A DNA stretch of 64,000 nucleotides. Source: Dromiciops gliroides. Lineage: Eukaryota; Chordata; Mammalia; Microbiotheria; Microbiotheriidae. The stretch is taken from the NCBI RefSeq assembly GCF_019393635.1, contig NC_057862.1:153854562-153918561 (forward strand), given 5' to 3'. Made by a program: the position numbers and the translations under genes. Of the stretch, positions 34,398 to 44,224 are shown one piece after another. Within the stretch, counting starts at the first letter, position 1; every line of letters begins with the position of its first letter. The notes under the pieces are model-generated. The model saw nothing but the letters and a program-made list of their open reading frames with translations, searched no databases and was not told the DNA's origin.

Positions 34398-34852
34398 TGG
34401 ACTATATTCTTCTCACCAATGCAATGGTACAGAAAAGTTCCAGGGAACTCATGATAGAAGAGGATCTCCAAATCCAAGAAAAAAAAAGAAAGAAAGAACT
34501 GTGGAGTATAGATGCTGATTGAACCATATTATTTCTTTTGTTTTGGGTGCTGTTGTTTTTTTTTTTCTATTTTGAGGTTTTGCATCACTGCTCTGATTCT
34601 TTCTCTTGTAACAGGATTAATGCAGAAATAGGATTGATGTTATTATGTGTATATATATGTGTGTGTATATATATATCTATATGTATATGTATAGAGATAT
34701 ATAGATATAACCTATATCAGATTACCTGCTGTCTAGGGGAGGGGGGAGGGAGGGGAGGGAGGGAGAAAAATCTGAAATTGTAAAGCATGTATAAACAAAA
34801 GTTGAGAACTATCTTTACATGTAACGGAAAAAATAAAATATCTCATAAAAAA
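34398..34852 (+). other. L1 3' UTR
   Basis: Holds a TATA/GTAT-rich stretch (34,646-34,708), a G-rich tract (34,736-34,764), then an AATAAA at 34,832-34,837 and a short A-rich end. The older truncated copies at 21,084 and 53,930 share the same layout. Confidence 0.85.
34736..34764 (+). repeat. G-rich tract, quadruplex-capable
   Basis: Several runs of four or more G separated by single A (for example gggga ggggggaggg). Other mammalian L1 3' UTRs also carry a G-rich tract. Confidence 0.75.
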
Positions 34853-35396
34853 AATAGCATTACTGTACTTCCTATTGCGTAGTCTCAAAACATCAGTGTT
34901 TTCCTTTATTATTCCCTTCCTTCCCTTTCATCTGGTTACATGACCCCTTGTTATCTTGTCTTATCTTTATACATATTGTATCTCCCAGGATAATAGAAAT
35001 TTCTTGAGGGCACATATTATTTTTCATTATTTATCTTTGTATATCTAATTTCAAGCCAAAGATTTTGTACATGGTAGGTGCTAGAAAACAATATTGTTGA
35101 CTTAAATTGAATTTCCCTAAACAATCAGTTTCCAAGCTTGAATTATTCTTCTTTCACAATATTTTTCCCTTTATCCCTAATTTACAGTCTCATGGACACT
35201 CCCCCAGCTCAGAATCCTCCTTACCTCTTGCCCAAACTACTATAATAGGCTTATGATTAGTTTCCCTGACTCCAGTTTCTGCCCTCTTCAATCTCACATA
35301 GCTTCCAAAATAATCTTCATAATGTTTAGGTCTGATCACATGAATCCCCTGCTCAGAATCAGTGCCTTTGTACTGTTTGAATAATACAAGCTCCTT

Positions 35397-35544
35397 TTTT
35401 TTTTTTTTAGTGAGGCAATTGGGGTTAAGTGAATTGCCCACGGTCATACAGCTAGTAAGTGTTAAGTGTCTGAGGCCGCATTTGAACTCAGGTCCTCCTG
35501 ACTCCAGGGCTGGTGATCTATCCACTGCGCCACCTAGCTGCCCC
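35397..35544 (-). mobile_element. A-tailed tRNA-head SINE inside an L2
   Basis: Flanked by taatacaagctcctt (35,382-35,396) and taatataagttcctt (35,545-35,559), with two mismatches. This duplication is older than those of the youngest copies. Confidence 0.9.
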
Positions 35545-35622
35545 TAATATAAGTTCCTTAACCTGACATTTGAGACTTTACCCAGTCTGGCTCCAACCTA
35601 TCTTTCTACCTTTGCTTCATGG

Positions 35623-35623
<1 letters not shown>

Positions 35624-35713
<90 letters not shown>

Positions 35714-36014
35714 TCCTTCCTTCCTTCCTTCCTTCCTTCCTTCCTTCCTTCCTTCCTTCCTTCCTTCCTTCCTTCCTTCTTCCTTCTTTCCTTCTTCCTT
35801 TCTTCCTTTCTTTCCTTCCTTTCTTTCCTTCCTTTCCTTCCTTCCTTTCTTTCCTTCCTTTCCTTCCTTCCTTTCTTTCCTTCCTTTCTTTCCTTCCTTT
35901 CTTTCCTTCCTTTCTTTCCTTCCATTCTTTCCTTCCTTTCTTTCTTTCCTTCCTTTCTTTTCTTTCTTTCTTTCTTTTTCTTTCTTTCTTTCTCTCTCTC
36001 TCTTTCTTTCTTTT
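35624..36014 (-). repeat. Expanded SINE tail: (CTTT)n/(CCTT)n pyrimidine tract
   Basis: About 390 bases of C and T on the plus strand, with one A at 35,923-35,924. It directly precedes the body of the minus-strand SINE (36,015-36,150). I read it as that SINE's A-rich tail grown as a microsatellite. The long low-complexity frames on both strands here are translations of the repeat only. Confidence 0.9.
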
Positions 36015-36150
36015 GCAAGGGCAATAAGGGTTAAGTGACTTGCCCAGGGTCACACAGCTAGTAAGTGTCGAGTGTCTAAGGTCACATTTGAACTCAGGTC
36101 CTCCTGAATCCAGGGCCGGTGCTTTATCTACTGCGCCACCTAGCTGCCCC
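36015..36150 (-). mobile_element. A-tailed tRNA-head SINE with very long tail
   Basis: Body runs from ttaagtgacttgcccagggt to gcgccacctagctgcccc. Left target (ctacctttgctt, about 35,606) and right target (ctactttctttta, about 36,152) are only roughly alike. Confidence 0.85.
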
Positions 36151-36467
36151 TCTACTTTCTTTTATATACACTACCTTCCAGTCAAACTGGACTACTGTGT
36201 TGTACTCTCTTCTCATTTACCTATTTCCTGCCAATGTTTCTTTGTGCATCTTCCATATCTGGAATGAACTCATCTTCTGTGTCCCATTTGTGCCTATTAA
36301 TGCCTTCTTATTCAAGTCCAACTCCCTGTGTAACATTATTTCAATGAAGCTTGTATTAACTAAAACATTTTTAGTATTAAAGGTCTCTTCCAGTTTTAAC
36401 ATTCTCACAGTCAATGATTTAGGAGATTTCCTTCAGAATTTTTGGTACATTATTTTGAATATCTTTT

Positions 36468-36723
36468 GTTATTGTTGTTGTTCAGTTGTTTTGGTCAAGT
36501 CTGATTCCTTGTGGCCCGATTTGGGGTTTTTTGGCAAAGATACTGGAGTGGTTTGCCATTTCCTTCTCTGACTCATTTTATAGATAAGGAACTGAGGCAG
36601 AGTTAAGTCACTTGCCCAGAGTTGCACAACTAATAAGTATCTGAGTACAGATTTGAACTCAGGAAGATAAATCTTCCTGACTCATTCCTGCTTCTCTACC
36701 TATTTCACCATCTAGCTGTCCTT
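36468..36723 (-). mobile_element. tRNA-head SINE with BovB/RTE-like tail
   Basis: The plus strand begins ttgttattgttgttgttcag, then aagtctgattccttgtggcc, then tggtttgccatttccttctc, and ends atttcaccatctagctgtcc, so both head and tail are complete. Confidence 0.8.
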
Positions 36724-36860
36724 ATACCCTTTGAATATCTTCCATTTGAGTAAATTTCTGTGTTTTGAGTCTAGGTATGACTTTTTGGAAATAGCCAAAG
36801 TTGAATTACCAAATTTGATGAGTAAGGTAGGCAACCAAATTGGGGAATATCAGTTTAGCT

Positions 36861-36900
<40 letters not shown>

Positions 36901-37555
36901 CAAACAAATAGAAAATGTGTACCTAAAAAGTCCAAGGGGTAAAATTTCTTTTATGGTTCATAAACCACCTGTGAAGCCCAAAGGAGTTCTAAAAATGTTT
37001 TCAGAAATCATAGCTTCTTAAGATGAATGCTTCGAAGGGCATTTGTATATGTAAATTCTGGTCATATTTTTAGCCTCATTTTATTGGCAAGTTTTGGATA
37101 GTTCTCCTTCTTCCACTGCAGATTTTAGGCAGTTTTTCCAGATGGACGGGGCTCTGTGGCCCTAACTCCCTCAGTGTGGAAGGATAGCTGTATATTGAAC
37201 AGATATCTGCAAAGGCACCATTACAACATTCTCCACCAGTGGTTTGTTTGAAGATCTCACATGAGGCTTGAAAGCTGTTTTTCACTTTTGAGTAACTAAT
37301 TTCAAGGGCCTAAATTGACTTCTCTGCAATCTGTAGCTATTGCCCAGCTTCCAGTTTTGCCTTCTGGGGCCCAGTAGAACAAGTGGAATTCCCCTTCCAC
37401 CTGACAATCCTTCAAAAAAATGTTTTTCAAGTATCATGTACCCTGTAGTCTTCTCGAAATTTTAACAGTTCTGTCATTCAGTTCTTACATTGTGTAGTTC
37501 CAAGCCCCTTCAACTAGCTGATGGGTTTTGCTAGGATGGATGCTGTAGCTTGTTA
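36724..37555. other. No recognised gene or repeat apart from (CA)n
   Basis: Unique-looking sequence on both sides of the microsatellite. Confidence 0.4.
36862..36898 (+). repeat. (CA)n microsatellite
   Basis: About 18 CA units. Confidence 0.95.
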
Positions 37556-37730
37556 TTGGGAGTGGAGAGGGTCTTGAGATATCATCTAGTCTAATCCTTT
37601 TATTTTGTTGATGAGGTCCAGAAAGGCACAATGAATTGCCTAAGAGTGTTCCATAAGTTTTAGAGTCAGAATTAGAATACACAGCCTCTGCCTTCCAATT
37701 CTAAGATTTTTCCATTGCAGTTATCAAAGA
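37556..37730 (-). mobile_element. MIR-class SINE
   Basis: The plus strand reads gatatcatctagtctaatcc, gttgatgaggtccagaaagg and gaattgcctaagagtgttc, a reversed and diverged MIR order. Confidence 0.5.
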
Positions 37731-38520
37731 TCTATTCAATTGAGAGAGAGTTGTAGTAAGTAGGGTAGACTGAATAAAATTTGCCTGAGGGCACCAAAAT
37801 TGTGCTGAAAGTACTTATATTCCAACAGTATAGAAACAATTGAATTTAAGTCCTAGTTCATGAGAAGTGGACAAAACTTGTGTGCTGTGAATTTAGGGGA
37901 ACTATCTTTTCTTCCTCTTCCGACATTTAAACTAACCTTACAGGTCAAAGACTTGGAGCTTGCAGGGTTGTTTAAATAAAGACAAACTCTTGGTCTGTAT
38001 ATTATTCTGATTCTATCTCAAACTGAGGCCTCTGTTATCTTACACCTCCAGTCCTACCTAGACATTCAGACGTTCTGATAAAATTAACTACTGGAAAATG
38101 CCTTTACTCAGGACAGACCTAATCTTGGGAACAGTTTTGATTTGGGCAACACCAACAACAAAGGTTTTCTCAAAGTTAAGATAGTTTCCTCCCCCACTCC
38201 CATCACCTTACATCCTGTCCCTATTACTCAATAACTCAAATAAAGTAGCGGAGCAGCCTCTCCTGATAGGTTCCTTTTGTCACCTTCTCTAAGGCTGGGT
38301 AAATGTGTGTATTTCCCTTTGTTCTGTGGAGCTGGTAGCCACCTGACAACTTCCCATCAGCTGGGACGTAAAGAAGCCATGGATACTGGTAGAAAGGAAA
38401 AAAGAGAGCTTTCCAAGCATGGGGGACAGCCAAAGAAAATGCCAGGAGCCAGAGCTAAGAGATGGAGTGTTTTGTTTGTGGAACAGCCAAGAGGCCAAAG
38501 TCATTGGAGGGAAGAAAGCC
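37731..38520. other. No recognised gene or repeat
   Basis: Unique-looking sequence. Overlapping frames at 38,236-38,525 read in both directions and lack splice or motif support. Confidence 0.4.
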
Positions 38521-38524
38521 TGTA

Positions 38525-38645
38525 GGAGAATAAGTAGACTAGAAAGGTTGGGGGGTGGGGTGGGGTGCGGCTTGGTTAGGAAGGGCTTTGAATACCAAAG
38601 AGAGCATTGGGTATTTGATCCTGGAGGAAATAGGGAATCAATGCT
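38525..38645 (-). mobile_element. L2 LINE fragment
   Basis: The plus strand reads aggaagggctttgaatacca and gagcattgggtatttgatcc, a reversed L2 segment. Confidence 0.5.
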
Positions 38646-38654
38646 CCCCCCCCA

Positions 38655-38960
38655 CCCCGTTTTGGAATGTTTTCCCTCCCCCTCTCCCTTATGGACATCT
38701 GTGGCTTCCTTTAAGTCCCAATTAAAATCCTATCTTTTACTAAAAGCCTTCCTCAACCCATCTTCATTCTTGTGCCTTCCCTCTGTTATTTATTTCCTAT
38801 TTATCCTGTCCATAGCTTGCTTTGTATATATTTGCATCTTGTCTCCCCCATTAGGTTAGAAGCTCCTTGAGGGAAAGAGCTGAATTTTGGTTCTTGTATC
38901 CCCAGTGCCTAGCATAGTGCCGAGCGCATAGTAGGCATTTCATTGTCTACTGATTAAGAG
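38655..38960 (+). mobile_element. L2 LINE 3' end
   Basis: Reads ggcttcctttaagtcccaat, attaggttagaagctccttg and ccagtgcctagcatagtgcc, ending gcgcatagtaggcatttcat. Confidence 0.75.
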
Positions 38961-39003
38961 AAGATCAGCGTTTCCTAACTCCGGGGTCTGTGAACTTGTT
39001 TTT

Positions 39004-39215
39004 ATAATAATAGCTAGCATATATAGCACTTTAAAGTTTGCAAAATACGTCTCATTTGATTCTCACAACAACCCAGTGAAATAGGTAATCCCATTTTCAG
39101 CTGAGGAAACTGAGGCCAAGAGCCATTAAGTCGCTTTTCCAAAGTCACATAGCTCTGGTGAATGTCTGTGGCAGGATTCGAGCTCAGGGCTTCCTGACTC
39201 CAAGTCTAACACACC
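39004..39215 (-). mobile_element. MIR-class SINE
   Basis: The plus strand reads gatagcatatatagcac-like start, ctcacaacaacccagtgaaa, gctgaggaaactgaggccaa and cgagctcagggcttcctgac. Confidence 0.75.
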
Positions 39216-39239
39216 AGCTGGTGGTGGCGGTGGTGGTGG

Positions 39240-39475
39240 TGATGATAGCTAACATTTATACAGCACTCACTAAATCCCAGGCGCTGTGTTAAGTGCTTTA
39301 CAATGATCCTCACAACAACCCTTGGAAGGAAGTGCTCTTATTATCCTCATTTTTGCAGATAAGGAAACTGATGTAAACAGAGGTGAAGTTACTTGCCTAG
39401 GTTCATAAGTGGCAGAGACTGTATTTGAACTCATATCTTCCTGCCTCGATGTTCAGCACTCAATCAACTGCCTAT
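39240..39475 (-). mobile_element. MIR-class SINE, second tandem copy
   Basis: Reads taacatttatacagcactca, atcctcacaacaacccttgg and gataaggaaactgatgtaaa. A GGT-rich patch (39,222-39,241) separates it from the previous MIR. Confidence 0.75.
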
Positions 39476-39591
39476 TGATAATTTTATTCAATACGATCGG
39501 TTTCCTTTACAATCCTGTGTATTTTATTTCATTCATTTAAAATAATTGTTCTAAGGAGTTCATAGGCTTCACCAGATTACCAAAGGGATCC

Positions 39592-39593
<2 letters not shown>

Positions 39594-39636
<43 letters not shown>
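39594..39636 (+). repeat. (CA)n microsatellite
   Basis: About 21 CA units inside the DNA transposon's right arm. Confidence 0.95.
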
Positions 39637-39639
<3 letters not shown>

Positions 39640-40059
39640 AAAGGGTTAAGAACTCCTGGGGAAGATGAAAATGTAGGGTTAGAAAAAACCAGGCATCCGT
39701 TTCCTCCTCTGTCAAGTCATGGTCCTTTTCAGCTCTGACATTCCCTGATGCTGCAATCTCATCTCAAGGAAGCTCAGGGTGCAAGAAGAAGCAGAGGGGA
39801 CTGACAGGGGTGGTCACGGTCTCGTAACGAAGAGCCCCAAAGGACCAAGAACGTAGAGTGAGGAGAACACGGAGAGTCATCCGAGAGCCAACCCGGGGCC
39901 GGGCTCCCCTGGGAGGCGCCCGGGCAGGGCTATGCAGGCACCCGGGTTGGGGCCAGGGAGGAGCAGAAGCCCGGCAGGTGAGGAGGAGTCTTAGAAGGGG
40001 AAGGCGGATAGACAAAGAGCGGGTCGTAGGCCGGGCGGGAAAGAACAATGGCCCCGCTT

Positions 40060-40083
40060 ATTGGCTCCGGGATGGGGCGGGGG
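40060..40083 (+). promoter_or_regulatory. Inverted CCAAT box and Sp1 site (upstream cluster)
   Basis: ATTGG at 40,060-40,064 is followed by ggggcggggg at 40,074-40,083. This could serve the main promoter or a divergent one. Confidence 0.5.
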
Positions 40084-40358
40084 TCGGGGATGGGGTGTCC
40101 GGGGTAGCGCTTTGTAGAGGGAAGACGGGGGGGTGGAGGGCTGGGGGGGAGAGCAATATCTCATTTTAAGACGCAGAGAAGGCAGCTGTCAGGCTACCCT
40201 AGGACGCAGCATACCAGGAGCCTCAGGTGTGTCTACGGCGGCCGAGAAGCTCCAAACCCAAGTTCAACTACCTGACGGGTTTACCCAGCTACAATGGGGT
40301 ACCTCTCTCCCGCCTCGTATTGTCAACCACCTATCCCCACCCCCTTCCATTTCACCTT

Positions 40359-40537
40359 CTCGCGAAACCCTATTGGAAGGCGCTGGCACCGCCTCTCCTC
40401 TTTTCCAATTGGCGGGAGGAGGTTCCGAGTCCCACCTCCCCTCGCCTCGCCCCCGGTTGGTGAACAAGCCTGTCGTTCCAATTTCCCCGCCTACTCCCGC
40501 CGTCTCTGCCCCTTCCCCAGGCCGGGATCTCGCGGGA
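40359..40537. promoter_or_regulatory. TATA-less core promoter region
   Basis: Contains, in order: CTCGCGAAA (40,359-40,367), inverted CCAAT (40,372-40,376), the palindrome CCAATTGG (40,405-40,412) running into TTGGCGGGA (E2F-like, 40,409-40,417), CCAAT (40,478-40,482) and TCTCGCGGGA (40,528-40,537). No TATA box. This arrangement fits a housekeeping-type promoter with start sites near 40,540-40,600; the start position is inference. Confidence 0.55.
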
Positions 40538-40539
40538 AG

Positions 40540-40738
40540 AGCGGCGGCCGCGGTGGTGGCGACTGCTGGGTGGTAGGGCTCGGTCTCTAGGCTGCAGGCG
40601 GAACGGGGGAATTTTTGCTCAGCCGGGCGCTTCCTCCCGGAGAAGCCGGAGCGAGCTGCGGCAGCCGCAGGCCTGGGCCGCCCCCTCCTCCTCGCCGGGG
40701 CTCCTCGCTGTTCTCGCTCGCTCTCTGAAGAGTCTCAG
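40540..40738 (+). other. Predicted first (non-coding) exon of an unnamed gene
   Basis: It follows the CCAAT cluster and ends at a splice donor, tctcag|gtatag (GT at 40,739). A later, stronger donor gccccag|gtaagg has its GT at 41,082. I find no ATG frame with a recognisable protein ahead of either donor, so the first exon is probably 5' UTR. Gene identity cannot be read from this sequence. Confidence 0.4.
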
Positions 40739-41081
40739 GTATAGGAGGAGCGGGGGAAGCCGGGGCCGGGGGCGGGCGGAGAAAGGGAGCTGCCGGGGTG
40801 AAGGACCGCTCTGTCGCTGACAGCCCTCGAGCCTGCCCGGGCACCCGGGGGCGTGCAGCAGCGCGGGCTCCAGGCTCCGGGCTCCGGGGGCGGTTTAATG
40901 GGTCTCAGCTCGGGCTGAAGGCTCCGGGGGTTCCCGCCTGGGCTGTGGGGGAGGCGGGTGCGGAGGGTGCCTGGGCTGCTCGGGGCTGGCTCCCGGGGAA
41001 GGAGGTCGGAGGGTCGTGCGGAGCTCCGGGACTTAGGGGCATCCCGTTCCTCGTCCCGGACGGGGGCCACCCCCGCCCCAG

Positions 41082-41087
41082 GTAAGG
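41082..41087 (+). other. Strong splice donor, alternative end of exon 1
   Basis: The sequence around 41,079-41,087 is CAG|GTAAGG, a near-ideal U1 match. Exon 1 might therefore extend from about 40,540 to 41,081. Confidence 0.45.
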
Positions 41088-41330
41088 GGGACTCGGGGGT
41101 CCGGTTGTCGAGGTGTTCTTTCCTCTGCCACCCCCGGGCCGGCGGGGATCCCTGTGAGAGACCCCGGGAGCAGCAGCACTTTGCAGGGGTGCACCCTCGA
41201 GGGGTTGGAGCTGAGCCTCCAGCGGGCTCCCGAGGCCAGGTGGTTGAGGCGTGGGGCGCAGCGTCCGGGGCCAAGCTAGCGAGCGCTCTGCAGGGACGGA
41301 CGCGCACCCGGGCTAGCCTTTAAAATAAAT

Positions 41331-43960
41331 GTCTGGAGGAGGGGTTAGAGAGGAAAAGTCCTGTTCTGCTGGATGATGCTGTTGCATCCCGCAGGTTAAG
41401 AGATTTTAAAAGATTTAGAGCCGGCGATCAAAAAAAATAAAGAAAGGGAAAAAAGAGGGAAAGCGTGTTTGGGGAACTTTAAGGATGACTAGAAAGCCAT
41501 CACTTAAACAGGGAGATTTTCTTTCGAGGTTTTTCTTGACTAATTTAAATGGAAGGCACTCTCGGGAAATTTGCAAAGTGTTCTTTGTGGTGGCTATTCT
41601 GACTTAATGTGGAACTAAATAAAACGATTCCTTGATGTTTTCTTTTCTTTTGTTTTTGTTTATTTGGCTCGGTTTAAAGAAGAAATTGCACAGGAGGAAA
41701 AATAAGCCCCAGGGTGAAGTATGGCACAACAGAGAATAAATAAAGCATACCCCGCCTCTAATTGGGGCAAAGCTGATGTGAGACCTGCCAAGTCTTACCT
41801 GCTTTAGCATTTTTTTTTCCCCTTCGTGGCAGTCGTAAGTGTCACAATTCTGTAGCTCTGGATTTTAGGAAAACTTGAAACGACATCCCAGCTGATTCTA
41901 GTCCTTGGAAATTACTTGGTAAGATGAAAGAAATGTGGGAAATGTTTTTAAAAGTGGTCAACAGCAAAAAGCTTGCAGTAATATTCATTACTTTTAAGCC
42001 TTATATTCAGCTTTTCCTTGTTATAACCCAGCAATGTCTGAATAGTTTTTATAACTAATATTTAATACCTTTGAGCCTTATATTCAGTTTTCCATTGTTA
42101 TAACCCAGCAATATCTGAATTTTTTTATAACTATGAAATAGTTATAGGCCATTTCTGCAAATGCTGGGATAACTGAATATGAAGTCAAATTACTGCTTAT
42201 TCCTAATCCAAACAATGAGAGAGCCTTACTAGAATTTTTAAAAATAAAATCTGCTTTTATGAAAGCAGGAGGAATGTCCGGTAAATAAACTCAAGTAATA
42301 GAGTTGCTCAACAAAGTAACTCATGCAGCTTTCAGGTTATTATAAAGTAAACAGATTTAGCTCTTCTGTATCTACAGTACTGCATAATTAATTAATGCTT
42401 GTAAGATGCTTGAAAGCCATTAAACTCATCAAAGAAAGGTTGGACTATGTTGAGTGGAATTTATGGGGGCTGGGTTTTGTTTTTTTTTAAGAAGCAAAGT
42501 TTTAATTCTTTGAAAAATGGTCATCATAGTGTTATATGTGTGATACTTCAGTTAATGAGAACAACTTATTCCCCCAACATTTGAGAGTAATTTGGAACTT
42601 AGTGTACTGTCTTTCCACATGGTGTTGATTTTTGTTTAGTCCCATTGTTGGAATAATAGAAATCCATTAAGGCAGGAATTTAAGTTTTGGGTCTGAGGGC
42701 CTCTTAACACTCTTATAAATTATTGAGAACTTCAAAGAACTTTTGCTTTTGTGGAACATGTCTATCAATATTTACCATGTTAAAAATTAAAACATTTCAA
42801 TGTTATCAGAAAAAGAGTTTTGATCTCAGGTACCCCAGAAATGGTCTTGTGAATTGTCTAAGACTGAGAACTGCTGCTTTAAGGTATCCTATAAATAGTA
42901 TGAATGATTTCCAATCCATTTTGCATTGTTTTGGGGATTGGTATGTTTTCTGTAGCAACAAAAAGTGTTGTTTTAAAGCCATAAACAAACAGAAAGCTGT
43001 ACGTTTAGGATCTGAATTTAACCTGAAAATTTATTGTACTGAATGTATATTTCACATTTAAGGAGAAAAATTTTAATGGCTAATTCAATGAATGCCCAAT
43101 CAAGATTTTGAAATAAACTTTTTAGTTGTAAAACTAATGAGATGAGCAATATTTTAAAGTCTTAGTTAAACCCTGTTACTCCCACTTCGAGGAAAAATTG
43201 TGTTTAAAAAGTTTTCTTAAGGGGGGAAATTTCAGTTTCCCTGTTAGAGAATTAATCTTTTAAATATATACATGTGCATTTGATTACTTAGATAAATCTT
43301 AGGCCTTCCTTATTTTCTTGGATATTTTAAATTGTTAATTAACAATATTTGGGCTTGAAATGACACTCTTCCAAGAGAAAATTAGGACTTGCATCTCTAT
43401 TATCTTAATAAAGCAAAGTTTACATGAATAAAATTTGTTCAGTTAAACAATATATGAATCTAACAGTTTTTTAATCTATAAATAAGATATGAAGGGTTTT
43501 TTGTTTGTTTGTTTTACTCCAGTTACTAAAGCCTAAAGAAATACCAATATCCTCTGACTCAAAAATAAATAAATAAACAGAAGTGGAGATGAGTGTGGGC
43601 TAAGATCAGACTTGAGATTTTCTTGGTAAGGGAAGCCTCATGAGGAAGCACCTTCTTCCAATGGACCTTCTCAGCAACTTAGTCCTAGAGTTGCTTGGTG
43701 GGACTGAGCTTTGCTTGGGACCCACAACTGGCATTATCAGAAATTGGGGCTTTAGCCTTAGTCTTCCATTCTTCTAAATGAAGCCTCTACACTGAGCTGC
43801 CTTTACAGTTGAACATCATAAGGTAATTCTCATGTTATAAATAGTATGCGGTCTTTATGGGTAGAAAGGTAAACATATGGCAGATGAATAACATTCCCAC
43901 TTCCTTTTCGACTTGCAGCTTTTTCTTAAGATGAAATTGATTTTGTGTAATTCACTATGA
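41331..43960 (+). other. Repeat-poor, probable start of intron 1
   Basis: AT-rich, almost without SINE, L2 or MIR copies, in contrast to the rest of the window. A 77-bp tandem duplication lies at 41,980-42,133. No exon found. The depletion of insertions suggests regulatory constraint near the promoter, which is inference. Confidence 0.45.
41980..42133 (+). repeat. 77-bp tandem duplication, two copies
   Basis: Copies 41,980-42,056 and 42,057-42,133 share gccttatattcag, ttgttataacccagcaat and ttttataacta with scattered differences. Confidence 0.8.
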
Positions 43961-43964
43961 CTTA

Positions 43965-44170
43965 GTGGGAAGGGTGTTGAATTTGCCTTCAGGAAAGTCC
44001 TGAATTTGAACCCTGTCTCTGACAATTTCCCAGTTAAACAAACATGGATAAGTTAGTAGAGCCTAGGTTTCCTTATTTATAAAATGAAAATAAAACCTAT
44101 AGTACTTGTCCTGGTAGGGTTGTTTTGAAGATCAGATAATAGTTTGTATGTAAAATACTTGTCTTGTAAA
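43965..44170 (+). mobile_element. MIR-class SINE
   Basis: Reads gtcctgaatttgaaccctgt, ttccttatttataaaatgaa and ggtagggttgttttgaagat. Confidence 0.65.
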
Positions 44171-44224
44171 TGTCTACTGCTCTTGTATCCCTTTAAGATT
44201 CATCAGGTACTTTCTTTCTGAGGC

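Larger units (their letters stand above)
28388..34852 (+). mobile_element. Full-length L1 retrotransposon, one stop codon from open
   Basis: The element has a 5' UTR (28388-28960), ORF1 (28961-29980), an unusually long purine-rich spacer (29981-30566), ORF2 (30567-34397) and a 3' UTR with G-rich and TATA-rich blocks, an AATAAA (34,832-34,837) and a short A-rich tail. Perfect 14-bp duplications flank it and the 5' end is not truncated. These features point to a recent insertion. It inserted into an old L2 copy. ORF1 is open and ORF2 carries a single in-frame TGA, so this copy cannot now move on its own. Confidence 0.95.
28120..35105 (+). mobile_element. L2 LINE, split by the full-length L1
   Basis: The left piece (28120-28387) carries tactgaactgaactcatcac and aacctgcccctccacctcaa. 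The right piece (34853-35105) carries tttcttgagggcacatatta and acatggtaggtgctagaa. Both belong to one L2 copy, now 6.5 kb apart because of the L1. Confidence 0.6.
35110..36385 (+). mobile_element. L2 LINE, split by two SINEs and a pyrimidine tract
   Basis: L2 pieces are seen at 35,110-35,396 (gcccaaactactataatagg, aatcttcataatgtttaggt), 35,545-35,622 (cagtctggctccaacctat) and 36,151-36,385 (tggaatgaactcatcttctg, attcaagtccaactccctg). They are collinear. Confidence 0.6.
38967..39660. mobile_element. hAT-like DNA transposon, split by two MIRs
   Basis: The left end is gtttcctaactccggggtct (38,970 on) and the right arm is 39,480-39,660, ending aaaagggttaagaactcctg. These are the same end types as in 15,015-15,257. 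The two MIR copies at 39,004-39,475 lie inside. Confidence 0.5.
39770..41330. promoter_or_regulatory. CpG island
   Basis: GC-rich and CpG-rich sequence begins sharply after 39,770 and ends near 41,330, with no SINE or LINE inside. It is by far the richest CpG stretch in the window. CpG islands of this kind normally mark promoters of widely expressed genes. Open frames within it (for example 40,735-41,307 minus and 40,798-41,085 plus) run through because GC-rich DNA has few stops. Confidence 0.9.

Noticed and set aside
35570..36053. Long frames of Phe/Leu/Ser or Lys/Arg/Glu repeats
   Set aside because: They are translations of the pyrimidine tract and its complement.
40735..41307. 190-codon minus-strand frame and other long frames in the CpG island
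   Set aside because: GC-rich DNA has few stops; the peptides are Pro/Ala/Arg/Gly/Ser-rich and lack any domain.
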